From Xenorhabdus sp. BG5 (lineage in GTDB: Bacteria > Pseudomonadota > Gammaproteobacteria > Enterobacterales > Enterobacteriaceae): a DNA stretch of 44,617 bases. Position 1 is the stretch's first letter, and each line of letters starts with the position of its first letter. Under the pieces are notes generated by a model that was given only the letters and a program-made list of their open reading frames with translations, searched no databases and was not told the origin of the DNA. Positions 30,642 to 44,617 of this stretch are shown piece after piece. Made by a program: the position numbers and the translations under genes. The stretch lies in contig NZ_JADEUG010000031.1 in NCBI RefSeq assembly GCF_015163665.1, positions 1-44,617 of the forward strand. Reading direction: 5' to 3'.

Positions 30642-30870
30642 TTAATCGGTTATTTTCCGAAAAGCAACTAACTCTGGCATAGCGATGCGAAGGTAATCTT
30701 TTGTATTCAAAATAATCGAACGTTCCAGACTACCTGCATTAAATGCCAATTCCTCATAGCGTTCGAATAAAAGCGGAGCGGCCGCCAGTAGCGTGTTCCA
30801 TAACACGATAGCGGGCATTGTTAGTGTCTAATAGGGTAGTGGGGCGTGCAAAAATGTCGTTTTTTAGCAA
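30642..30870 (-). pseudogene. Possible frameshifted small gene, unrecognised
   Basis: Two overlapping short minus-strand frames both look protein-like. The first (30754-30870) has a TTG start behind a good GGAG and reads LKNDIFARPTTLLDTNNARY, with 38 residues in all. The second (30642-30818) has an ATG start, 58 residues, and ends LNTKDYLRIAMPELVAFRKI plus two residues. A single frameshift in the overlap would join them into one product of about 75-80 residues. No family is recognised. It may instead be two chance frames; the translation signals favour the first. Confidence 0.3.
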
Positions 30871-30934
30871 AATATTCTCCTACGTAAACGCAAAGTAAAT
30901 GATACCTATTTTTTCATGCTTGCTTCGGCACTTA

Positions 30935-30948
30935 TTGATTTTGATCAA
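30935..30948 (+). promoter_or_regulatory. FNR-binding site upstream of the alcohol dehydrogenase
   Basis: TTGATTTTGATCAA is a perfect match to the FNR consensus TTGAT-N4-ATCAA. Its centre is about 96 bp before the dehydrogenase start at 31037. A possible -10 (TGTAAT, 30976-30981) lies downstream at roughly the distance expected for FNR activation. Anaerobic induction is an inference. Confidence 0.7.
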
Positions 30949-31036
30949 AATGACTAAAATAGATAAGTGTCACATTGTAATTCCATTTTTTTATATTCAG
31001 GTTTGGAATACTTCAGTAAAACCTAAGGAGTTTCAA

Positions 31037-32188
31037 ATGGCAGCATCAACTTTCTTTATCCCGCCAGTGAATAAAATCGGTATGGGATGCATGGACGAAG
31101 CCGTCGAATTAATGAAAAATTATGGCTACAGGCAGGCTTTGATTGTCACTGACCGCGTGTTAAACGAGATTGGTGTTGTTGGAAAAGTTCAGGCCTTGCT
31201 GGCAGATGTTGGGATAAAAAGTGCAATTTATGATGGAACCAATCCAAACCCAACTACGATTAACGTTGGGGAAGGTTTGGCAATTCTGCACCAGCATACC
31301 TGTGATTGTGTGATCTCTTTAGGGGGTGGTTCACCGCATGACTGTGCAAAAGGTATTGCGCTGGTGGCAGCTAATGGCGGGGATATTCGTGATTATGAAG
31401 GCGTTGATCGTTCAGCTAAACCACAATTACCCCTGATTGCCATCAATACTACTGCGGGAACAGCTTCTGAAATGACACGTTTCTGTATCATTACAGATGT
31501 TGAACGTCATATCAAAATGGCAATTGTAGATAAAAATGTAACGCCTATTTTGTCAGTCAATGATTCTGCATTGATGGCCGGGATGCCAAAAGGATTGACT
31601 GCCGCAACGGGGATGGATGCATTGACTCATGCTATTGAGGCTTATGTTTCTACGGCGGCAAATCCTATTACTGATGCTTGCGCATTGAAAGCGGTGACAA
31701 TGATTAGCAATTATTTGCGTCGCGCTGTTGAAGATGGCAATGACATGGAAGCGCGTGAAAATATGGCTTATGCCCAGTTTTTGGCTGGCATGGCGTTCAA
31801 TAATGCTTCTTTGGGATATGTCCATGCTATGGCACACCAGTTAGGTGGATTTTATGATTTGCCCCACGGAGTCTGTAATGCGGTTTTACTGCCACATGTA
31901 CAGAAATTCAATGCAAAAGTATCTGCTGCGCGTTTGAAAGAGATTGCGGCGGCTATGGGCGTTGAGGTAGGTGCTTTAAACGATACACAAGGTGCTGAAG
32001 CCTGCATCCATACCATCAGTGAATTGGCAAAAGATGTAAATATTCCGTCAGGTTTGTCTGAGTTGAACGTAAAAGAGGAAGATTTGCCTACATTAGCGAC
32101 CAATGCATTGAAAGATGCCTGTGGATTCACCAACCCGATTCAAGCATCACATGAAGAAATCGTTGCTATCTTTAAGGCGGCAATGTAG
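31037..32188 (+). CDS. yiaY: Iron-dependent alcohol dehydrogenase, YiaY/AdhB type
   Basis: A 383-residue group III (iron-activated) alcohol dehydrogenase that interconverts alcohols and aldehydes with NAD(H). It matches E. coli YiaY over its full length from [15 protein letters not shown]. The NAD-binding region contains [18 protein letters not shown], and [14 protein letters not shown] follows. The iron ligands lie in [13 protein letters not shown] and [27 protein letters not shown]. The start at 31037 is fixed by AAGGAG seven bases upstream; an upstream in-frame ATG at 30899 would include the FNR box in coding sequence. With the FNR site this looks like a fermentative enzyme. It is a single gene, convergent with the his operon. 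Confidence 0.94.
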   Translation: MAASTFFIPPVNKIGMGCMDEAVELMKNYGYRQALIVTDRVLNEIGVVGKVQALLADVGIKSAIYDGTNPNPTTINVGEGLAILHQHTCDCVISLGGGSPHDCAKGIALVAANGGDIRDYEGVDRSAKPQLPLIAINTTAGTASEMTRFCIITDVERHIKMAIVDKNVTPILSVNDSALMAGMPKGLTAATGMDALTHAIEAYVSTAANPITDACALKAVTMISNYLRRAVEDGNDMEARENMAYAQFLAGMAFNNASLGYVHAMAHQLGGFYDLPHGVCNAVLLPHVQKFNAKVSAARLKEIAAAMGVEVGALNDTQGAEACIHTISELAKDVNIPSGLSELNVKEEDLPTLATNALKDACGFTNPIQASHEEIVAIFKAAM

Positions 32189-32201
32189 TTCCAGAGAATA
32201 A

Positions 32202-32245
32202 GCCACTTCGTTTATATATTTGTTGGTGAAGTGGCCGCTATTTTT
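32202..32245. terminator. Possible terminator between yiaY and hisI
   Basis: GCCACTTC (32202-32209) pairs with GAAGTGGC (32228-32235) across an 18-base loop, with TATTTTT shortly after on the plus strand. The long loop makes it a moderate candidate. Confidence 0.45.
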
Positions 32246-32272
32246 CAAAATCTTAATTCTTGCAATTGAAAA

Positions 32273-32901
32273 TTAAGCTTTGGCTGGGTGCCGCTGCCGC
32301 AATTGACGAATAATACTACTGAGGTCGAGCTTTTGATCCTGGAGTAAAACCAGCAGATGATAGAGCAAATCTGCGGCTTCGTTGGTCAGCTCTTTCCGAT
32401 CATTGACTGTAGCGGCTAACGCGGTTTCGACGCCTTCTTCACCAACCTTTTGGGCGATGCGTTTTGTCCCACTGGCATATAAACGAGCCGTATAAGAACT
32501 GTCCGGTGAGGCGTGTTTTCGGCTTGCCAGTAATTGTTCCAATTCATAGAGAAAACCCCATTCGGTTTGTGCAGGCGCAAAACAGCTTTCATTACCTGTA
32601 TGACAGGTGGGTCCAATAGGCTCTACTAAGGCTAATAGGGTATCATTGTCACAGTCGGGATAGATACCAACCAAATTCAGAAAATGGCCGGAGCTTTCGC
32701 CTTTTGTCCATAATCTCTGTTTAGTACGGGAAAAAAAGGTCACTTTGCCAGAGTTGAGCGTGACATTTAGCGCTTCCTGATCCATGTATCCCAGCATTAA
32801 CACGGTTCCAGAGATGGCGTGTTGGACAATGACGGGCATCAGATTATCCACTTTTTTCCAATCCAGTTTCTCTATTTCCTGAGTTGTTAATTGTCGTTCT
32901 G

Positions 32902-32908
<7 letters not shown>
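32273..32908 (-). CDS. hisI: HisIE: phosphoribosyl-AMP cyclohydrolase / phosphoribosyl-ATP pyrophosphatase
   Basis: A bifunctional enzyme carrying out steps 2 and 3 of histidine synthesis. It has 211 residues. The N-terminal HisI domain (about 1-115) has [33 protein letters not shown] and the metal-binding PDCDNDTLL and [12 protein letters not shown]. The C-terminal HisE domain has [20 protein letters not shown] and [17 protein letters not shown]. It is the last gene of the operon, overlapping hisF by seven bases. Confidence 0.97.
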
Positions 32909-34992
<2,084 letters not shown>

Positions 34993-35014
34993 CATAGTTT
35001 CCTTTACACCTTTC

Positions 35015-39410
<4,396 letters not shown>

Positions 39411-39463
39411 GTTTTATCCTATCTCAAGATTCAGTCATTAATTCCTAAAAATCAGATATAAAA

Positions 39464-39495
39464 AAACCCCCGGAAAATCTTCCGAGGGTTTTTAT
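39464..39495 (-). terminator. his attenuator terminator
   Basis: The 12-bp stem AAACCCCCGGAA/TTCCGAGGGTTT (39464-39475 with 39480-39491, one G-T pair) has a 4-base loop. On the minus strand it is followed by a run of seven T residues. It lies between hisL and hisG and is the classical transcription attenuator, released when ribosomes stall at the His codons. Confidence 0.9.
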
Positions 39496-39554
39496 CGTAT
39501 TCGTACCACCGGAAGACGGGTCAAATGTCTTCCAGCACACAGCAGCCTGAAAGA

Positions 39555-39602
39555 CTAGTCAGGATGATGGTGGTGGTGGTGGTTAAACTGAATACGGTTC
39601 AT
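39555..39602 (-). CDS. hisL: his operon leader peptide HisL
   Basis: A 15-residue leader peptide, MNRIQFNHHHHHHPD, with six consecutive His codons (four CAC, then two CAT), close to E. coli MTRVQFKHHHHHHHPD, which has seven. Its translation senses charged tRNA-His. With low His-tRNA the ribosome stalls on the run and the antiterminator forms in place of the terminator at 39464-39495. Complementary GGAAGAC/GTCTTCC-type segments between the two support the alternative folding. Confidence 0.95.
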   Translation of the reverse strand: MNRIQFNHHHHHHPD

Positions 39603-39910
39603 ATGTACGAGTTCTCTATTTTTTTACAAAGTTGTTTTTACAAAAGGTTTTATACAAAAATATGCTGTACTGAATAATGGCGGTACGTAACGTTATGTTT
39701 GTGACTAAGGATTGGTTGCTTGTTGTTTAACCTATACGATCTTGTGTATAAAAAGCAAACTTTATTTTAAAGAAGAAGTTTATTTCTTATTAACATATTG
39801 TTTTAAAACCAATATGTGTTTGGTTGCTATTAAACAAATAGATGAGTAATGTTAGCCGTGGTTATATAATGGCCTAAGAATCAACACGGCATCGCTTTTG
39901 GGAGGGTGGG
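39603..39910. other. Intergenic region between hisL and yeeZ
   Basis: This A+T-rich stretch of about 308 bp has no plausible gene. It must contain the his promoter (leftward) and the yeeZ promoter (rightward). I could not fix the -10 and -35 boxes of either with confidence. Confidence 0.6.
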
Positions 39911-40750
39911 GTGAGAAAAGTTTCCATTATTGGATTAGGGTGGTTAGGAATGCCATTGGCACAAGCACTACAAAGCAAGGGAATGCAGGTAGTTGGGAGT
40001 AAAACAACACCAGATGGTGTTGAAGCGGCTTGTATGTGTGGAGTAGATTGTTACCAACTAAATTTGGAGCCTCAGATTGTTTGCGATGCAGATGATCTTG
40101 ATCAACTGATGTCTGTTGATGTGCTGATTTTGACATTGCCTGTTAGTGGTGTTGCTGGTGGTGGGAAGGGATATGTAAAAGCAGTACAACTGGTTGTTGA
40201 TACTGCACTTTCGTATTCGGTTCCACGGATTATTTTCACCAGTTCTACTTCAGTTTATGGTTCATCTGTTGGTTATCTTAATGAAGATGAGTCCGTGTTC
40301 CCCGAAACTGAGTCAGCCAAGGCACTGGTTGAGTTGGAAAACTGGCTGCATCAATTACCTAATACATCGGTCGATATCTTACGTCTGGCCGGATTGGTAG
40401 GCAATGGGCGTCATGCAGGACGTTTTCTTGCTGGAAGGAAGGCACTCAGTGGAGGAGAAAGTGCGGTCAATTTGGTACATCAAGACGATGCCATTTCTGC
40501 CATTAAGCTTCTTATTCAACAACCGGAAGGTGGACATCTTTTTAATTTGTGTGCACCAATACACCCGAAAAGAGCAGAGTTTTATCAGTCAGCCAGTCGC
40601 CAGCTCGATCTGACGCCGCCAGAATTTTTACAGTCAGAAGGTGCAGAAATCGAAAGTAAGGTAGAAAAAATCGTTGATGGTAGCCGTATCTGTCGGGAAC
40701 TAAGGTTTGAATATCAGTTCCCAGATCCCGGCAGAATGCCAATGAGTTAA
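39911..40750 (+). CDS. yeeZ: NAD(P)-binding SDR-like protein YeeZ
   Basis: A 279-residue protein of the extended short-chain dehydrogenase / nucleoside-diphosphate-sugar epimerase type, matching E. coli YeeZ (274). The dinucleotide fold begins VSIIGLGWLGMPLAQAL. Further blocks are GSKTTPDGVEAA, IIFTSSTSVYG and DILRLAGLVGNGRHAGRFLAG, and the end is SRICRELRFEYQFPDP. The function is not established. The start is GTG at 39911, preceded by GGAGGGTG, in the same position as the E. coli start. Its place beside hisL, divergent, is conserved in E. coli. Confidence 0.92.
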   Translation: MRKVSIIGLGWLGMPLAQALQSKGMQVVGSKTTPDGVEAACMCGVDCYQLNLEPQIVCDADDLDQLMSVDVLILTLPVSGVAGGGKGYVKAVQLVVDTALSYSVPRIIFTSSTSVYGSSVGYLNEDESVFPETESAKALVELENWLHQLPNTSVDILRLAGLVGNGRHAGRFLAGRKALSGGESAVNLVHQDDAISAIKLLIQQPEGGHLFNLCAPIHPKRAEFYQSASRQLDLTPPEFLQSEGAEIESKVEKIVDGSRICRELRFEYQFPDPGRMPMS

Positions 40751-40769
40751 TAAAATACTAAGTAAAACC

Positions 40770-41390
40770 TCAGCTTATTTCTATCATAACAATCTTTCTG
40801 AAAGCGGGTCTTTCGGTCAGCAATTGATACCAGCGCTCTAAGTTTGGCAAAGATGGGCGCTCTATTTCTACGTTTAACCATAAGTAAGCCAGCGGAGCTA
40901 AGGCAATATCAGCCATACCAAATTTGTCGCCGGAAAGGTATTGCTGATTACTTAGAGTGTCATCGATAATTCTCAGCCATTTTTCAATTTCTGCTAACAA
41001 TTGGTCAATGATTTTAGGATCGCGTTGATCTGCCGGTGTTCTGACAAAGTTGATCATAAATTGTTTAATCGGAGGGAAGAAGTTGCAACCAACCCAATCC
41101 ATCCATTTTTCAACACTGGCTCTTTCTTGAAGATCGGCTGGGTAAAGACTGTCTTTGCCAAATTTTGCAGCAATGTAACGAACAATTGCATTGGATTCCC
41201 ATAAGATAAAATCGTCTTCTTGTAAACAAGGAATAACTGCATTGGGGTTCATACGCCGGTATTCAGGTTCGTTGAGTTTACCAAATTTGCCACCAACATC
41301 CATTTGTTGATATGGCACATTTAGCTCTTCCAGACACCAAAGCACTTTTTTCACGTTTGATGAATTTTTACGGCCCCAGATTGTCAACAT
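40770..41390 (-). CDS. gstB: Glutathione S-transferase, GstB-like
   Basis: A 206-residue glutathione S-transferase. The thioredoxin-fold domain (about 1-80) has LTIWGRKNSSNVKKVLWCLE with the active-site Ser region, NPNAVIPCLQEDDFILWESNAIVRYIA (cis-Pro and the glutathione-binding Glu-Ser, given in two parts: NPNAVIPCL and WESNAIVRY). The helical C-terminal domain contains YLSGDKFGMADIALAPLAY with the N-capping Asp. It is nearest to E. coli GstB, which acts on bromoacetate-type electrophiles. It is convergent with yeeZ (19 bp apart) and divergent from the carboxypeptidase gene. Confidence 0.88.
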   Translation of the reverse strand: MLTIWGRKNSSNVKKVLWCLEELNVPYQQMDVGGKFGKLNEPEYRRMNPNAVIPCLQEDDFILWESNAIVRYIAAKFGKDSLYPADLQERASVEKWMDWVGCNFFPPIKQFMINFVRTPADQRDPKIIDQLLAEIEKWLRIIDDTLSNQQYLSGDKFGMADIALAPLAYLWLNVEIERPSLPNLERWYQLLTERPAFRKIVMIEIS

Positions 41391-41542
41391 TATTTTCTCC
41401 TTAAGATCAGTATATTTTTAACAATTGATAATATGACAATAAAACCCGTTGAATAACAGAAAAATCTTTACGTTATTGGGTTGGAGTCTTCTTTCATAAC
41501 ATCCTATATTAATAGAGTTTTAGCAGAGAAAAAGGGCGAGCG

Positions 41543-42751
41543 ATGATGAAAAAAAGACAGCAGATACCGATAATTAAATTTTTTACTTTTGGCTTGGGTG
41601 TTTTTTGGTTGGCAAATATCAGTGTATATGCAATGGAACAGCCCGCAGTGCCTGAAATTGATGCAAGAGCCTATGTGTTAATAGATTATTCCAGTGGAAA
41701 AATCCTGGCCTCAAATAACGCGGATGAGCGGTTAGATCCTGCCAGCTTGACGAAGATAATGACCAGTTATGTTGTCGGCCAGGCGATCAAGTCAGGGAAA
41801 ATTTCCACAGAAGATATGGTAACGGTTGGCAAAGATGCCTGGGCTACAGGGAATCCAATACTTAAGGGATCTTCGCTAATGTTTTTGAAACCGGGTGACA
41901 GGGTTAAGGTGATTGATCTGAACCGCGGTGTTGTGATCCAATCCGGTAACGACGCCAGTATTGCACTTGCAGATTATGTTGCTGGCAGTCAGGATGCTTT
42001 CGTTGATTTGATGAATAAGCACTCAGAAACACTAAAATTGACGAACACTCATTTCAAGACAGTGCATGGTTTGGATGCAGCAGGACAGTATAGTACTGCC
42101 TATGATATGGCGATTTTAAGTCAGGCTATGATCCGTGATGTGCCGGAAGAATACGCCCTGAATAAAGAAAAAGTGTTCACTTTTAACAATATCCGCCAGC
42201 CTAATCGCAATCGTCTGTTGTGGAATAAAAACATGAATGTGGATGGTATCAAAACCGGACACACCAGCGGCGCTGGCTATAATCTTGTTGCATCGGCAAC
42301 TGATGGGCCAATGCGTTTGATTTCAGTGGTATTGGGTGCACCTAGTGATCGCGTACGTTTTTCTGACAGTGAAAAACTTTTGTCATGGGGATTTCGTTTT
42401 TATGAATCGGCGACACCGCTGAAGGCCAGTGATACGTTGGTGACGGAGAAAGTATGGTACGGGACTCGCCCAGAAGTCGCATTGGGAGTGGAAAAGGATG
42501 CTTCCGTGGTAGTTCCCCGTGGGCAAATAGGGAATTTGAAAGCGAGTTTTACTCTAGATAATACCTCGCTTGAGGCACCATTAGCCCAGAACCAAGTGGT
42601 AGGTACGGTGAACTTTCTGCTGAATGATAAAATTATTGACCAGCGTCCGCTGGTTGTTAAAGAAGCAGTGGAAGAAAGTGGTTTTTTTGGGCGTATGTGG
42701 GATTTCGTTGTAAAAACGGTCAGTGGCTGGTTTAATTCGATTTTCGGTTAA
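41543..42751 (+). CDS. dacC: D-alanyl-D-alanine carboxypeptidase, PBP5/6 family (DacC-like)
   Basis: This penicillin-binding protein removes the terminal D-Ala from peptidoglycan stem peptides in the periplasm. It has 402 residues with a signal peptide ending near ANISVYAM. The serine active site is SLTK in [18 protein letters not shown]. The second motif is SGN in [20 protein letters not shown], and the third is KTG in [17 protein letters not shown]-terminal PBP5 beta domain and an amphipathic anchor helix ([20 protein letters not shown]) end the protein. The [17 protein letters not shown] segment and the anchor are most like DacC, but the KTGH form also occurs in DacA, so DacA/DacD are alternatives. 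Confidence 0.93.
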   Translation: MMKKRQQIPIIKFFTFGLGVFWLANISVYAMEQPAVPEIDARAYVLIDYSSGKILASNNADERLDPASLTKIMTSYVVGQAIKSGKISTEDMVTVGKDAWATGNPILKGSSLMFLKPGDRVKVIDLNRGVVIQSGNDASIALADYVAGSQDAFVDLMNKHSETLKLTNTHFKTVHGLDAAGQYSTAYDMAILSQAMIRDVPEEYALNKEKVFTFNNIRQPNRNRLLWNKNMNVDGIKTGHTSGAGYNLVASATDGPMRLISVVLGAPSDRVRFSDSEKLLSWGFRFYESATPLKASDTLVTEKVWYGTRPEVALGVEKDASVVVPRGQIGNLKASFTLDNTSLEAPLAQNQVVGTVNFLLNDKIIDQRPLVVKEAVEESGFFGRMWDFVVKTVSGWFNSIFG

Positions 42752-42769
42752 CACCTAGATGAAAAAAAC

Positions 42770-42801
42770 GCCAGTCGATCTTTTGATGACTGGCATTTTT
42801 T
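42770..42801. terminator. Terminator between dacC and sdaC
   Basis: GCCAGTC (42770-42776) pairs with GACTGGC (42788-42794), with inner ATC/GAT pairs around a TTTT loop. An A-run precedes and TTTTTT follows, so it can serve both converging genes. Confidence 0.85.
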
Positions 42802-42840
42802 GACGTGCTACCAACGAAGAAAGCAGCTCATGGATTTTGA

Positions 42841-44148
42841 TTACATGACGGAGTAAATCGCTGCTGAAATAGCAATTGAACCGGTCACAATGACAAAAAT
42901 ATTGCTTGGTTTACCTGCATATTTGCGCATAGCTGGAACTTTTTTGATTGCGTACATTGGCATGATAAACAGGATCATCGCAATAACTGGCCCACCCAGT
43001 GATTCAATGATGTTCAGGATGCTTGGGTTAAGTGTCGCGACGAGCCAGGCACTGACCAACATAAAGAGGCTAGTGATACGATTCAGCGTTTTGTGCTGAA
43101 CAGTCTTGCCACGTGTGTTCATCATTGCTTTGTTCACAATGCCGTTAAAGCCTTCACGGGCGCCCAGATAGTGGCCGAGGAAAGACTTGGTTATAGCAAT
43201 AAAAGCGATAAATGGCGCAATATACTCAATAGTTGGTACACGAAAGTGGTTAGCCAGGTAGGACAGAATAGTGATGTTCTGTGCTTTTGCTTCTGCTAAA
43301 TTTTCCGGTGACAGGCTCAGTACGCAACTGAAAACAAAGAACATGACTGTCAGTACCATCATGATATGGGCATAGGACAGAATGCGTGAACATTTTTTCT
43401 CTGCGTGCTCACCATATTCTTCACGTTTTGCAACTGCGAAGGCTGAGATGATTGGGGAATGGTTAAAAGAGAAAACCATAACAGGAATTGCCAGCCACAA
43501 GGTAAATAGCAGACCATTATTACTTGTAGTAGACAGGACATTGCCCTGCGACAGGCTATCAAAAATGGTAGTGTTCCAGTGAGGGATTAAGTACAAGGCC
43601 AACAGCATCAAAACGGTGACGAATGGGAATACCAATACACTCATGGCCTTAACGATGGCTTTCTCACCGAAACGGATGATGCTCATCACACCCAGAAGCA
43701 ATACCAATGCCAGCAATGCACGTGGTGGAGCATCTATCTGTAGCTGATTTACAAGAAAGCTCTCTACTGTATTGGTCAGTGCAACACTGTACACGAGTAA
43801 AATAGGATAAATAGCAAAAAAATAGAGGACGGTGATCAGAAAGCCTGCAACTTTACCAAAATGTTCTTCTACCACACCGGTGATATCATCACCATTGCTT
43901 TTGCCAGATAGAACAAAACGGCACATTCCACGGTGCGCAAAAAATGTCATGGGAAAAGCAAGAATTACCATGATAATGAGTGGAATTAAACCACCAATAC
44001 CTGCATTGATGGGAAGAAACAAAACGCCGGCACCAATCGCTGTGCCATATAATCCCAGCATCCATACTGTGTCTGATTTACGCCAGGTAGTGTGATTGCT
44101 TTTGCTGGAAGCAGAGGATGCTATCGAACCTGCTTGAGATGTGTCCAT
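42841..44148 (-). CDS. sdaC: Serine/H+ symporter SdaC
   Basis: SdaC takes up L-serine with protons across the inner membrane. It is a 435-residue member of the hydroxy/aromatic amino acid permease family with about 11 membrane segments. Characteristic stretches are WMLGLYGTAIGAGVLFLPIN near residue 29, AFPMTFFAHRGMCRFVLSGK, IPVMVFSFNHSPIISAFAVA and ITKSFLGHYLGAREGFNG. It follows E. coli SdaC closely throughout (429). In E. coli it is followed by the serine deaminase gene sdaB; here the next gene downstream is convergent dacC, so no deaminase is linked within the window. Confidence 0.95.
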   Translation of the reverse strand: MDTSQAGSIASSASSKSNHTTWRKSDTVWMLGLYGTAIGAGVLFLPINAGIGGLIPLIIMVILAFPMTFFAHRGMCRFVLSGKSNGDDITGVVEEHFGKVAGFLITVLYFFAIYPILLVYSVALTNTVESFLVNQLQIDAPPRALLALVLLLGVMSIIRFGEKAIVKAMSVLVFPFVTVLMLLALYLIPHWNTTIFDSLSQGNVLSTTSNNGLLFTLWLAIPVMVFSFNHSPIISAFAVAKREEYGEHAEKKCSRILSYAHIMMVLTVMFFVFSCVLSLSPENLAEAKAQNITILSYLANHFRVPTIEYIAPFIAFIAITKSFLGHYLGAREGFNGIVNKAMMNTRGKTVQHKTLNRITSLFMLVSAWLVATLNPSILNIIESLGGPVIAMILFIMPMYAIKKVPAMRKYAGKPSNIFVIVTGSIAISAAIYSVM

Positions 44149-44617
44149 AAGTATCTCCGAAATAACGCGGTAAAGTAAAATTTAAAAACTACTAAACCCG
44201 CACATTAATTAAATGTGCGAGTTGGATTTTTATATGAATAATAAGTTGTCAGATATTGTGTTGGTGTTTATCTAAACGTTTTTATTACTACATCCAAAAA
44301 ACTTAACCCCAGACTTTTGGTAGGGGAAATATAGTTATTTTCAGTGAAATGTACCGTGATCACTCTCGCAATTGCAAGATTTATATAGAAAAGGAAAATT
44401 GTTAAAAACATTCATGGAAATGTTGACTAAATATTAAGTAAAATAAAATGCAAATTTTGTTAAAGAATGTATCATTATTTTTATTTTAAATTCTAATATT
44501 TATCGGGTTTATTGCTTAATAATATTCACATGTTAATAATTCTTTCTTGTTTGGTGTTTGAATAACCTGAAATTGAATTATAAATGCCAATGTTCTTATC
44601 TTAATATATCTCTATTT
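44149..44617. other. Gene-free A+T-rich region upstream of sdaC
   Basis: No plausible gene is seen in these 469 bp. It must contain the sdaC promoter. Two short perfect palindromes stand out, GTGATCAC (44356-44363) and GCAATTGC (44368-44375), spaced about 12 bp centre to centre. They resemble regulator half-sites but cannot be assigned; a CRP site fit was poor. Confidence 0.5.

Noticed and set aside
30899-31036. N-terminal extension of the alcohol dehydrogenase from the ATG at 30899
   Set aside because: It would place the FNR box inside coding sequence, has no ribosome-binding site, and adds 46 residues unlike the family. The ATG at 31037 has a perfect AAGGAG.

Overview
This is a chromosomal window from a gammaproteobacterium of the order Enterobacterales. 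The proteins are very close to Escherichia coli counterparts, but the DNA is richer in A+T, and the gene blocks are E. coli neighbourhoods joined together. Together with the P2-like tail fibre and the small dispersed repeats, this points to Morganellaceae, most likely Xenorhabdus or Photorhabdus. The genus is an inference from style; no rRNA or marker search was possible.

Layout. Positions 1-2030 are the end of a P4-type integrative element: an AlpA-like regulator and a P4-family integrase broken by a one-base frameshift. Next to it lies a GNAT acetyltransferase that has lost its 5' end (2031-2390). Then come a Gfo/Idh/MocA oxidoreductase, the ABC-F ATPase ybiT, the molybdopterin pair moeA-moeB (a small repeat sits between them), an MFS transporter, folE-yeiB, sanA, the malic enzyme maeA, cdd, and the yohJ-yohK pair. 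metG and apbC/mrp are divergent and are followed by udk, dcd and asmA.

Between asmA and yegH sits a solitary 1185-residue tail-fibre gene with a P2 gpH-like N-terminus and 14 tandem repeats of about 58 residues. No other phage gene is near it. yegH and gnd are divergent and only about 290 bp apart, so the colanic-acid and O-antigen clusters that separate them in E. coli are absent here. After gnd come a second copy of the small repeat, a 46-residue membrane peptide, remnants of an unrecognised small gene, and an iron-dependent alcohol dehydrogenase (yiaY-like) with a perfect FNR box upstream.

From 32273 to 39602 (minus strand) is the complete histidine operon hisL-G-D-C-B-H-A-F-I. It has the classical attenuator (leader peptide with six consecutive His codons and a rho-independent terminator). 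hisD and hisC form one uninterrupted 808-codon reading frame instead of two overlapping genes. The window ends with yeeZ, a gstB-like glutathione S-transferase, a dacC-like D-Ala-D-Ala carboxypeptidase, the serine transporter sdaC, and 470 bp of gene-free A+T-rich DNA.

Most of the window is conserved housekeeping sequence. The parts that stand out are the orphan repeat fibre, the hisD-hisC fusion, the two-copy inverted-repeat element, the decayed integrase/GNAT junction, and the anaerobically controlled dehydrogenase locus with small unannotated reading frames beside it.
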